NCBI GenBank assembly: GCA_017398105.1
Contig: JAFQHF010000169.1
Location: 1 to 36,967 of the forward strand
Length of the DNA: 36,967 nt
DNA from: Oscillospiraceae bacterium
Lineage (GTDB): Bacteria > Bacillota_A > Clostridia > Oscillospirales > Oscillospiraceae
Direction: 5' to 3'
The translations under genes were made by a program, and so were the position numbers. Position 1 is the stretch's first letter, and each line of letters opens with the position of its first letter. The notes beneath the pieces were generated by a model that saw only the letters and a list, made by a program, of their open reading frames with translations, searched no databases and was not told the origin of the DNA. This document shows, piece by piece, positions 23,494 through 31,900 of this stretch.

Positions 23494-24603
23494 TCACTTG
23501 CCTCCTTTCTTAACCATGACCACCCGGAAACGGGTGTAGAAATCTGCAGAGAGCACCAGGAACAGAATCACGCCCTGGAGCATATTGGCAAAGCTGGAAT
23601 CCACCTGGGAGAAGGTTGCCGCAGCCACGGTGGAACCGTAGTGCAGCACGCAGATCAGGGCGGATACCACAAAAATAACAGCGGTGTTCAGCTGAGACAG
23701 CCAGGCCACGATGATGCCCGTCCAGCCCACATCATCGGTGATGGCAGTGGACAGGATGCCGGCGGTGCCCACCTTGAAGGCGGCAGCCAGACCGATCAGG
23801 GCGGCGGACAGGAACACGGTGCGCAGCACGATGGTATTGACCTTCATGCCCGCATACCGGGCGGTGCCGGCGCTGTCGCCCACCACGGAGATCTCATAGC
23901 CCTGCTTGGTATAGCGCAGGTAAACAAAGACCAGCACACCGATGATCAGGGTCAGGATCACGCAGATGTTCAGGGTAAACTTTTCACCCATGGGAATGCC
24001 GGGGAAGGATACCAGCTTGGCGAAGCTGGCAAACACAGGCCGCTGGGAGCCTTCATCCAGGAAGAAGTTCCACTCCGCCTTGGTCTCGCCCAGGAAAGTC
24101 AGAATATACAGGGCGATGTAGTTGAGCATCAGCGTCAGCAGGGTCTCGTTGGTGCCGAACTTTACCTTCAGGGCAGCCACGAACAGGCCGTAAAGACCGG
24201 CAACCACCATGGCCGCCAGACACATCAGCAGCAGTGTTGCCCCATTGGGAAGCACAGGGCCTGCCTTGAAGGCCACGAAGGCGGCGGAAATGGCGCCCAG
24301 GATAAACTGGCCTTCGCCGCCGATGTTCCAGAACCGCATCTTAAAGGCCAGAGACAACGCAACCGATGTCAGGGCCAGGGGAACCAGCTCTTTTAAATAG
24401 TTGATCCAGACCTTGTAGGCGATCTTGTTGCCGATGGTGCCCATGGTGAACATGCGGGTGTAGTAGGCCACAGGGTCAACTCCCAGGCCAGTCAGCAGAG
24501 CCGCACCCAGCAGCAGCGCCAGAAGCACCGCGCCCAGGTAGAAGCAGCATTTTTTCCACAGGGGGCAGTTTTCCCGTTTTACAATATGAAAGCGCATCCT
24601 CAT
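23494..24603 (-). CDS. Nucleoside-type ABC transporter permease, first subunit (NupP/YufP-like)
   Basis: A 369-residue inner-membrane permease. A basic N-terminal stretch precedes a first helix at about 20-40. Further helices and the loop KMRFWNIGGEGQFILGA follow, then FGTNETLLTLMLNYIALY and VVGDSAGTARYAGMKV, typical of the first permease of BMP-dependent nucleoside importers. The start overlaps the ATPase stop codon (ATGA), and the next permease follows 2 bp after the stop. The ATPase, permease 1, permease 2 order and couplings are those of the Nup/Yuf operons of Firmicutes. Confidence 0.88.
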   Translation of the reverse strand: MRMRFHIVKRENCPLWKKCCFYLGAVLLALLLGAALLTGLGVDPVAYYTRMFTMGTIGNKIAYKVWINYLKELVPLALTSVALSLAFKMRFWNIGGEGQFILGAISAAFVAFKAGPVLPNGATLLLMCLAAMVVAGLYGLFVAALKVKFGTNETLLTLMLNYIALYILTFLGETKAEWNFFLDEGSQRPVFASFAKLVSFPGIPMGEKFTLNICVILTLIIGVLVFVYLRYTKQGYEISVVGDSAGTARYAGMKVNTIVLRTVFLSAALIGLAAAFKVGTAGILSTAITDDVGWTGIIVAWLSQLNTAVIFVVSALICVLHYGSTVAAATFSQVDSSFANMLQGVILFLVLSADFYTRFRVVMVKKGGK

Positions 24604-26186
24604 GCCTCCTCTTCCTGCTGCTGTTCGCCGAAGCGGGTATCCTTGGCGATGCCCGCAGGCTTGTCCTCGTACTTGTAGATCAGATCCAGAGCACCGGTCA
24701 TCATCAGGCCCAGCTCCTCCTTGGTGGTCTTGTGGGCATGGACAACGCCCATAACCTTGCCGTGGCAGAGCACCATGATCTTATCGCACAGGGCCATCAT
24801 CACGTCCAGATCCTCGCCCACGAACAAAATACCCACACCGGCTGCCTTCTGCTGGTTCAGGATATTGTAAATGGCGTAGGAGGAATTGATGTCCAGACCC
24901 CGGACGGGGTAAGCGGTGATGATGACGTTGGGGCCGGCCTTGATCTCACGGCCCAGCAGCACCTTCTGCACATTACCGCCGGACAGACGGCGCACAGGCG
25001 TCTCCGTGGAGGGGGTCACCACCTCCAGATTCCGGATGACCTCTTCCGCATCCTTGCGGCCGGTTTTCCGGTCCACAAAAATGCCCTTGGAATCGGAATA
25101 CTTTTTCAGGATCATATTGTCCGTAATGGACAGAGAAGGCGCCAGACCCATGCCCAGCCGGTCTTCCGGAATGAAGGACATGGAGATACCCTTGTCCAGA
25201 ATGGCTTTGGGGGACAGGCCCACGATATTCTCGCCATTGTGGATCATCTGCCCCTTCTCAATGGGACGAAGACCGGCAATGGCCTCGCACAGCTCCTTCT
25301 GGCCGCAGCCGGCAATACCGGCAACACCCAGGATCTCGCCGCCGCGGATATAGAAGCTCACATTGTCGATGGCGGTGGCGCCTTCATCGGAACGGATGGA
25401 AACGTCACGAACCTCCAGCAGAGGCCGGGTCTTGCTCATGGGGGTACGCTCGATGTTCAGGTCGATCTTACGGCCCACCATCCATTCGGTCAGCTCCTGC
25501 TCGCTGGTTTCGGCGGTATTCACGGTGGTGATATATTCGCCCTTGCGCAGAATGGCCACCCGGTCGGAAATCTCCATAACCTCGTTGAGCTTATGGGTGA
25601 TGATGATGATGGAATGGCCCTCCTCCTTCATGCGCCGCAGCACGCCGAAGAGCTTCTGGATCTCCTGCACCGTCAGAACGGCGGTGGGCTCGTCCAGAAT
25701 GATGATCCTGGCGCCGTAATAGAGCACCTTGATGATCTCCAGGGTCTGCTTTTCGGAAACGGACATGTTGTAGACCTTTTTCTTCGGGTCGATCTCGAAG
25801 CCGAATTTTTTGGCCATTTCCTCGATCTCGGCAAAGCGGTCCTTCTTCAGGGTGAAGCCGGACTTCTCCTTACCCATCCAGATATTGTCCGCAGCGGAGA
25901 ACACGTCCACCAGCTTGAAGTGCTGGTGCACCATGCCGATGCCAAGTTTCTTGGAATCCTCGGGAGAATCGATGGAAACTTCTTTTCCTTCCACAAAGAT
26001 GTGGCCGCTGTCCGGCTTGTAGATACCGGAGAGCATGTTCATCAGCGTGGTCTTGCCGGAGCCGTTTTCACCCAGCAGCGCAAGAATCTCGCCGGGACGG
26101 ACATTCAGCTCCACATTGTTGTTGGCAACCACACTGCCGAAGGTCTTGGTGATGCCCTTCAGCTCGATGGCATATTCATAAGCCAT
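24600..26186 (-). CDS. Nucleoside-type ABC transporter ATPase (NupO/YufO-like, two domains)
   Basis: A 528-residue tandem ATPase of the sugar/nucleoside type. Domain 1 has Walker A GENGSGKTT (residues 39-47), Q-loop VHQHFK, a modified signature (MSVSEKQ) and Walker B ILDEPTAVL. Domain 2 has a degenerate P-loop (GIAGCGQKE), signature LSGGNVQK and a Walker B-like IITAYPVRGLD in which the usual glutamate is replaced. Such asymmetry is normal for this class and suggests one productive ATP site. The start follows AAGGAGG. It is the first gene of the ATPase-permease-permease operon, separated from its lipoprotein gene by a MITE-like repeat and a terminator. Confidence 0.9.
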   Translation of the reverse strand: MAYEYAIELKGITKTFGSVVANNNVELNVRPGEILALLGENGSGKTTLMNMLSGIYKPDSGHIFVEGKEVSIDSPEDSKKLGIGMVHQHFKLVDVFSAADNIWMGKEKSGFTLKKDRFAEIEEMAKKFGFEIDPKKKVYNMSVSEKQTLEIIKVLYYGARIIILDEPTAVLTVQEIQKLFGVLRRMKEEGHSIIIITHKLNEVMEISDRVAILRKGEYITTVNTAETSEQELTEWMVGRKIDLNIERTPMSKTRPLLEVRDVSIRSDEGATAIDNVSFYIRGGEILGVAGIAGCGQKELCEAIAGLRPIEKGQMIHNGENIVGLSPKAILDKGISMSFIPEDRLGMGLAPSLSITDNMILKKYSDSKGIFVDRKTGRKDAEEVIRNLEVVTPSTETPVRRLSGGNVQKVLLGREIKAGPNVIITAYPVRGLDINSSYAIYNILNQQKAAGVGILFVGEDLDVMMALCDKIMVLCHGKVMGVVHAHKTTKEELGLMMTGALDLIYKYEDKPAGIAKDTRFGEQQQEEEA

Positions 26187-26265
26187 GGAGAGTTCCTCCT
26201 TCTTTCCTTATTATGTATCGTTCAAAGACATGAGACAGGGAATAAAAACAAGTGCGGTAGTGCCC

Positions 26266-26467
26266 AAAGGCTTCCCCCGGGGGGAAGCTGTCAAAAATCT
26301 ATGATTTTTGACTGATGAGGGGTGGCGTGCAGTAACGAATTGTACAGGGTTCCATAGAAACAGACAATGGCACGTTTTTTTATGCTGCATGCCACTGTGA
26401 AAGATTTCGCCATCCCTCATCCGTCACGGCTTCGCCGTGCCACCTTCCCCCCGGGGGAAGGCTTTTT
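26266..26467. repeat. MITE-like element with CTTCCCCCGGGGGG inverted ends
   Basis: A 202-bp element whose ends are inverted copies of (A)AAAGGCTTCCCCCGGGGGG. The two arms stay alignable for about 60 bp and share G-A-C-x-GATGAGGG. At the same place in each arm is a hairpin of unrelated sequence: GTCAAAAATC/GATTTTTGAC on the left and CACGGC/GCCGTG on the right. No reading frame with family features is inside, so this is a non-autonomous repeat. It lies between the lipoprotein terminator and the ATPase gene. Confidence 0.8.
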
Positions 26468-26494
26468 TATTCCTTATCTCCTGCCTTTGAAGGG

Positions 26495-26529
26495 CAAAAA
26501 CCGGGCCGGCCGGTATGGGCCGGCCCGGT
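26495..26529 (-). terminator. Terminator of the BMP lipoprotein gene
   Basis: A perfect 12-bp GC-rich stem (ACCGGGCCGGCC and its complement, with a 6-base loop), followed on the minus strand by TTTTT, 34 bp after the lipoprotein stop codon. It would make most lipoprotein transcripts end before the transporter genes. Confidence 0.9.
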
Positions 26530-26562
26530 AACCTTTGCTTATCGGGTCAGTTTGAAATCAGA

Positions 26563-27807
26563 TTATGCTTCCTGAACGCCGGCCACGAAGTAGTTCATGG
26601 TGCCGGTGATGACGCCGTCCTCAACGGAAGCGCCGCCTGCAGCAACGATCTCGTTGCCTGCATTGTCCATCAGGGGAGCCTCGACCTGAGACACAACGCC
26701 GTCCACGATCTCCAGCTTCACACCGGAGAAGACATCCCACTCACCGTTGACCATCATAGCCTTGACGGTGTCGATGATTTCCTGGGTGCCTGCAGCGCAG
26801 TTGTCGGACAGGGGGGAGACGTCAACAAAGCCCTCAGCCAGGCCGCCGTAGTAAGCGGGGGTGCCCATGGTGGCAACGAAGTTGGAGGCATCGCCGCAGG
26901 CCATGGCAGCCTCCATAGCGGTGCGGTAGTAGACATTCCAGTTCCAGATGGCAGCGGTCAGGTGAGCAGCGGGAGCGTCGGGGGTCATGTCGGAGTTGTA
27001 GCCGCAGCCGAAGACGCCAGCGTTCTCAGCAGCGATCTGAGGCTGAGCGGAGTCGCAGTGCTGGGAGATGACGCCGCAGCCGTAGGACTCGATCAGTTCC
27101 ACAGCGAAAGCGGACTCGTTGACCTCATCAGCCCATGCGCCCAGGTTCTTGACATAGACGGTAGCATCGGGGTTCACAGCCTGAACGCCCAGAGCGAAGC
27201 CGTTGATACCGGAAGCGGTCTCAGCGTACTCGGTGCCGTAAGCGGCAACGTAGCCAACGTTGTTGTTGCCCAGCTCCAGGGACTTCATGCCTGCAGCGAT
27301 ACCGGCCAGGTAACGGGCCTGGTAAGCACGGCCGAAGTAGTTGTTGAAGTTGGTCTCGTTGGACTTGTAGCCGGTGGCGTGGGAGAAGATCACATCGGTG
27401 TACTCGGCAGCAGCCTCTTCCATGGCGTCGATGTAGCCGAAGGAGATGCCGAAGATGATGTTGGCGCCTTCACCGACCAGGGTGTCGATGGCGGCCAGGA
27501 CCTGCTCCTTGTCCTCGGGGACTTCGTCCACGATGACCAGCTGAGTAGCGGTGTCCAGACCCAGCTCATTCATAGCGGTGGTGATGCCGTTGTGGTGAGC
27601 GAAGGTGTAGCCGGCGGTGTCGTTCTTGCTGTTGATGTAGATGGCGCCGACCTTGAAGTCAGCAGCAGCGGCAGCGGTTTCTGCGGGAGCTTCAGCAGCA
27701 GCGGTCTCAGCAGCCTTGGTCTCGGCGGGAGCCTCGGTCTTGCCGCCGCAGGCAGCCAGGGACAGAACCATAGCAGCAGCCATCAGCAGTGCGATGATCT
27801 TTTTCAT
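26563..27807 (-). CDS. BMP-family nucleoside-binding lipoprotein
   Basis: A 414-residue ABC substrate-binding lipoprotein. The signal peptide ends in a lipobox with Cys20 (LSLAAC). A flexible Ala/Glu/Pro linker (about 24-50) and a Bmp/PBP1-like two-lobe domain follow (VGAIYINSKNDTAGYTFAHHNG, GANIIFGISFGY, AYGTEYAE). It would capture the ligand at the membrane surface and deliver it to the permease pair encoded downstream. BMP proteins mostly bind purine nucleosides, and the ligand here is inferred. Expression is from a strong promoter overlapped by a palindrome. The gene has its own terminator, which fits the usual excess of binding protein over transporter. Confidence 0.9.
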   Translation of the reverse strand: MKKIIALLMAAAMVLSLAACGGKTEAPAETKAAETAAAEAPAETAAAAADFKVGAIYINSKNDTAGYTFAHHNGITTAMNELGLDTATQLVIVDEVPEDKEQVLAAIDTLVGEGANIIFGISFGYIDAMEEAAAEYTDVIFSHATGYKSNETNFNNYFGRAYQARYLAGIAAGMKSLELGNNNVGYVAAYGTEYAETASGINGFALGVQAVNPDATVYVKNLGAWADEVNESAFAVELIESYGCGVISQHCDSAQPQIAAENAGVFGCGYNSDMTPDAPAAHLTAAIWNWNVYYRTAMEAAMACGDASNFVATMGTPAYYGGLAEGFVDVSPLSDNCAAGTQEIIDTVKAMMVNGEWDVFSGVKLEIVDGVVSQVEAPLMDNAGNEIVAAGGASVEDGVITGTMNYFVAGVQEA

Positions 27808-27903
27808 TTGTTTTTCCTCCTGTAAAAATATTGGGTTTATGGAAACACGACTATCCGTGTTTTCAGCGAAAAATTAGGAATACCACCTATTTTTGCATGG
27901 AAA

Positions 27904-27932
27904 AACATAGCACAATATCGTGCTAAAGTCAA
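27904..27932 (-). promoter_or_regulatory. BMP lipoprotein promoter with palindromic operator
   Basis: On the minus strand TTGACT (27932-27927), a 17-bp spacer and TATGTT (27909-27904). The spacer and -10 are covered by a perfect inverted repeat TAGCAC-N6-GTGCTA (27908-27925). This placement would let a bound repressor block RNA polymerase. About 95 bases of leader follow, with an AAACACG/CGTGTTT hairpin at about 27845-27864. Confidence 0.7.
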
Positions 27933-28021
27933 TAAGATCAAACATTCTTTGAAGAAAAATCCAAAAACTGACGGCTTTTCAGCATATTTTTATGCAGTCT
28001 GCGAACAGGTTTCCCTGCCGG

Positions 28022-28054
28022 AAAAACCGCAGGGCAGGGTCATGACCCTGCCCT
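28022..28054 (-). terminator. Terminator of xpt
   Basis: A perfect 24-bp palindrome (AGGGCAGGGTCA and its complement, 28031-28054), followed on the minus strand by GCGGTTTTT, 18 bp after the xpt stop codon. Confidence 0.88.
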
Positions 28055-28072
28055 GTATCGGAACGCAAAAAT

Positions 28073-28657
28073 TCAGTCCTGCTTGCGGAAGGTGATCTCG
28101 CCGGTTTCCGCGTCCATGGCATCCACGATGGCCAGAGATTCCAGGTGATAACCCAGATTCCGGATGACCTTGCCGCCGATCTGGAAGCCCTTCTCAATGG
28201 CGATGCCCAGGCCCTCCACGGTGGCGCCTGCCGCCTCGGCAATGGAGATCAGTCCCTGCAGGGCGCAGCCGTTGGCCAGGAAATCATCGATGATCAGAAC
28301 ATGGTCATTTTCGTTCAGGAATTTCTTGGACACAATGACCTGATTTTTGTTCTTGTGGGTAAAGGATTCCACCTCTGCCACGTACATCTCGCCCTCGATG
28401 TTGATGGACTTGGACTTTTTGGCAAAAACCATGGGCACACCGAACTCGTTGGCCACCGGGTAGGCAATGGCAATGCCGGAAGCCTCGATGGTCAGCACCT
28501 TGGTGATGGGCTTGTCTGCAAAGCGGCGGTGGAATTCCCTGCCGATCTCATTCATCAGGGCAATGTCCATCTGGTGATTCAGGAAGGAGTCCACCTTCAG
28601 CACATTGCCGGGCTTCACCATGCCGTCCTTTGCGATTCTCTCTTCTAAAAAGTTCAT
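28073..28657 (-). CDS. xpt: Xanthine phosphoribosyltransferase
   Basis: A 194-residue cytoplasmic purine-salvage enzyme that converts xanthine and PRPP to XMP. The PRPP-binding motif [13 protein letters not shown] is at residues 120-132. The N-terminal [29 protein letters not shown] pattern and overall length match bacterial Xpt closely. The ATG has a GGAGG site 8-9 bases upstream. It lies directly upstream of the BMP lipoprotein gene on the same strand but has its own promoter and terminator. The pairing with a nucleoside-type importer supports a purine-uptake and salvage block. No purine riboswitch is recognisable in its short leader. Confidence 0.92.
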   Translation of the reverse strand: MNFLEERIAKDGMVKPGNVLKVDSFLNHQMDIALMNEIGREFHRRFADKPITKVLTIEASGIAIAYPVANEFGVPMVFAKKSKSINIEGEMYVAEVESFTHKNKNQVIVSKKFLNENDHVLIIDDFLANGCALQGLISIAEAAGATVEGLGIAIEKGFQIGGKVIRNLGYHLESLAIVDAMDAETGEITFRKQD

Positions 28658-28687
28658 AGGAAATACCTCCTGTCATATTCTGGAACC

Positions 28688-28716
28688 AATATAGCACGGT
28701 TCGACAAAATTGTCAT
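28688..28716 (-). promoter_or_regulatory. Promoter of xpt
   Basis: On the minus strand ATGACA (28716-28711), a 17-bp spacer and TATATT (28693-28688), about 30 bp upstream of the start codon. The spacer contains TCGAACCGTGC. CGAAC is the core of the Bacillus PurBox, but only half of that motif is present. Confidence 0.6.
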
Positions 28717-28757
28717 CTGGTTTTTGTTAATCACTTCCGATTCCACCTCGCCTGCCT

Positions 28758-28869
28758 GTAGGGGCGGATTTCCAATCCGCCCGAAACGAACCGGCAGCAA
28801 CCCGGTTTCGTATTTTCCGCGCAGGTTCACAGCCGCAAGTATCAGGGAGGATTCAAAATCCTCCCCTAC
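28758..28869 (-). repeat. GTAGGGG...CCCCTAC repeat, copy 5 (inverted, divergent centre)
   Basis: The same end arms as copies 2-4 but in opposite orientation: the GGCGGATT arm is at 28762-28784 and the GGAGGATT arm at 28846-28865. The centre differs except for a shared GAAAATACGAA. Together with flanks and the terminator hairpin it fills the 300-bp gap between xpt and the large surface protein. Confidence 0.85.
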
Positions 28870-28904
28870 GGTTTTGGCATATTCGATTTGGCACGCACAG
28901 CAGC

Positions 28905-28940
28905 CGAATGAAAGACACGCGGCGCAGCCGAAGCTGCGCC
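28905..28940 (-). terminator. Probable terminator of the large surface-protein gene
   Basis: GGCGCAGC-TTCG-GCTGCGCC (28921-28940), a stable UUCG tetraloop stem 15 bp after the stop codon. The following minus-strand sequence GCGTGTCTTTC is only a weak T-tract. Confidence 0.6.
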
Positions 28941-28954
28941 GGTTTGGATTTTGG

Positions 28955-31900
28955 TTACTTGTTTACCTTGACATTGACGGTAATCTGGGTGGCTGCGGTG
29001 TCTGCGCAGTTGCCCTCGGGGTAGACGTTCAGAACAAGCTTGTAGGTCTTGCCGGCAACCAGATGGCCGGGAACGGCGATCACCAGATTGATCTGGGCTT
29101 CCTTACGATCCTCGCTGATGGTCATGGTGGCTCTGGGGCTGCTGCCCAGGGCTGCCACGATCTCGGAGGAGGTCTTGCTGCCGTTGATGCCAATCCGGGC
29201 GATGGGCACATCGGAGGTCAGCTTTGCGGACATGGGCGTGGACTGACTCTGGTAGAAGGTCACGGCAGGCGCTGCCAGGGTGAGCTTGCTCTGGGTGACC
29301 TTGATCCGCAGTGCGGATGCGGGGATGGTCTTGCCGCAGATGGTATAGACAAAGCTTACCTGATAGGTTTCCTTGGTGGAATACTCGCCAGCTTCCCGCT
29401 TCTGCTCCACCAGCTTCAGCTGGAAGGTCTGATTGCCGGAGGCATCGGTGCTCAGCTCCGTCAGCTGGAACATGTCGCGGTCCGCGCCGCTCAGGGCCAC
29501 ATTCGTAACCTTGCCTGCGGCATTGTTAATCTTGGTGATGGTATAGGTGATGGCGCTGTTGGGGTCAAGCACATCCAGCTTGCCGGAAGTACGATGGCTG
29601 ACGGTGACATTGGCATCCTTGGCCTGGACGGTCAGCTTCACGGGGTCCAGACGGACTTCCTGACCGGCGCTGTTTTGAACAACGGGGGTCAGCTCATACT
29701 TGTAGCTGCCGGTATAGCCTCTGTTCAGCTTTGCCAGCAGGACGCCCCGGTCGGCATCATAGGTCAGCGTCACGAAGGTGCTGTTCTGGTTCAGGCCCAG
29801 GAACCGGGTGATGCGGACGTTGGCTGCCAGAGTCACGGGGATCTCCACCACCTCGCCTGCTGCCAGGGAGGTATTCAGCTTCACATTGGAGCTGCCCAGC
29901 TTTGCCTTGGGCAGGCTGTCGCTGACTCTCACGGAATGCTTGACGGTGATGGGCTCCAGCCAGTTGTCCAGCTGCACATCCACAGAGGCAGAACCCCGGA
30001 AGTCGCCGCCGAAGTCCAGGCACACCAGACCGTTGCTGGAGACACTGTCCACATATTCGCCGTTGATATTGCTGTTTGTCAGGGCCATGAAGGACTTGGT
30101 GGTCTTGTTGTAGATCTTGAAATAGGTCTTGTAATCGCCGCTGAGGCGGGTATTGATGACGCTGGAGGAAGGATCAGCCGTCAGGCTGGGCTTTGCCTTG
30201 GAGGCGTTGAGGTTGATGGACTTCTCCACATATTCATAGTAGCCCTCAAAGCCGATATACACCTTGACTCTGGTGGAGATGTCATTCAGGGTATCTGCAT
30301 AACCGGTCTGATAGACTGTTGCAACACCGGTTTCTTCATCGTAGTCCAGGTCAAAGAACTCGGACTCCATGTAGATATCGCTGATGCGGGCATCCTTGGC
30401 GGTGACCTGCAGCTGCACGGTGCTGTCGGTATAGAACAGCTCGAACCTGCCCACCTGCTTCAGCGTGACACTGGGCATGGACTTGCGCACGGAGATCTTC
30501 AGATTGAAGGTGTACTCGGTTTCCTTCCAGTCGCCGTCATCGGTCTCCCGCTCGCACAGGACGGTGAGCTTTGCGTTGATGGTGCCGTTGTTCAGCTCGT
30601 CATTGGGAACGATGGTCAGAACGCCTTCGTCATAGGATGCATACAGCCGGTCCTCATCCTCGAAATACACATCCAGGATTTCGTTGCCGTAGCTGGGGAT
30701 CAGAGCCACCTGGCAGCTGTCCTCCTTATTGGGGTTCAGGGTCAGGCTGGTGGAAGCCAGACGGGGGCTGTAGTCCATGACCGTCAGGCTCAAGGATGCC
30801 TTGAGCTTTGCCAGGTCGGTGGTCTCGGCGGTGATGGCTGCCATGCCGTCCTGCTTAGCCTTGATGGTGACCTCGGCGGTGCCGTCGCTGAGACCCCTGA
30901 CGGTGGCCAGCTTGGTATTGGAGGAGGTCCACTTCAGGCTCTTGCCGGTCAGCTCCATGATGCCGTCCTTGTCGTGAGCCTCGGGGTAGATGAAGAAGGT
31001 ATAGCTCTCGCCGTCCAGGTCTGCCAGATCCAGAGCCAGGGCCGTTTCGCTTTCCTGGTTGGGCTCGTCATGGGCCAGGGTCAGGGAACGGGTCTGGGGA
31101 ACGATGACCTTTACCTTCAGGGAAACCTTACGGTTCATGGGATCATCCACCAGAGTCGCGGTGACGGTTGCCGTGCCGGTCTTCTCGCCGCCGATGATCA
31201 CGCCTTCCTCGTCTACGGTCAGGATATCCTCATTGGAAGAGGTGAATTCCAGATATTCGGGGTTGATCCAGCCGTCGCCGAAGACGGAAACCTGTGCCTC
31301 ATCGCCCTGCTGCAGGCCGATCTCGGGAACAGTGCTTTCCATGGTCAGCTTCTTGGCGGGATCCACATAGTAGGCATTCAGGGTGATGACGGCAGTCTTC
31401 TTATTGCCGTCGATGGAGGTGGCAGTCAGTTTCACCGGGCCGAAGCCGCCTTCCTTGACGGGCACCCGGTAGACGCCGCCGCCATGGTAGGTGATCTTGT
31501 TGGCATCCACAATGTTGCCCTTGTCGGAGGTCCACTTCACCAGAGGCAGGGCGCTGTAGTAATCATCGTTGGTTTCCGCGGACACAGTCAGTTCCACATA
31601 GCCCTCTTCCAGGGTCTGCTTGTCCACATAGGCAGTGGTGCCGATGATCTCACCCACGCTGATGCTGTCGATGGAAATTCCGGAAACACCGGCATAAATT
31701 CTGCCGCCATTGTTGGTGGGGATATTGGTGGGGTCTTCTTCATTGGGTGCAGCCAGGTCGCCGTAGAAATACAGCTTGCCGCCGGAGGCCACATTCATGC
31801 TGCCCTCCAGGGTCATGGCAATGCCCTCGGGCACCACAAAGGTACCGGAAATGCTGACGGATGCACTGTCGCTGACGGTGACCGTATGGGTATACTCATA

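Noticed and set aside
24732..26315. 527-codon plus-strand open frame
   Set aside because: It is the antisense of the ABC ATPase, which carries all expected motifs.
27808..28072. Purine riboswitch upstream of the BMP lipoprotein gene or xpt
   Set aside because: Purine genes made this worth checking, but the conserved loop sequences of the purine aptamer are absent from both leaders, and the xpt leader is too short.
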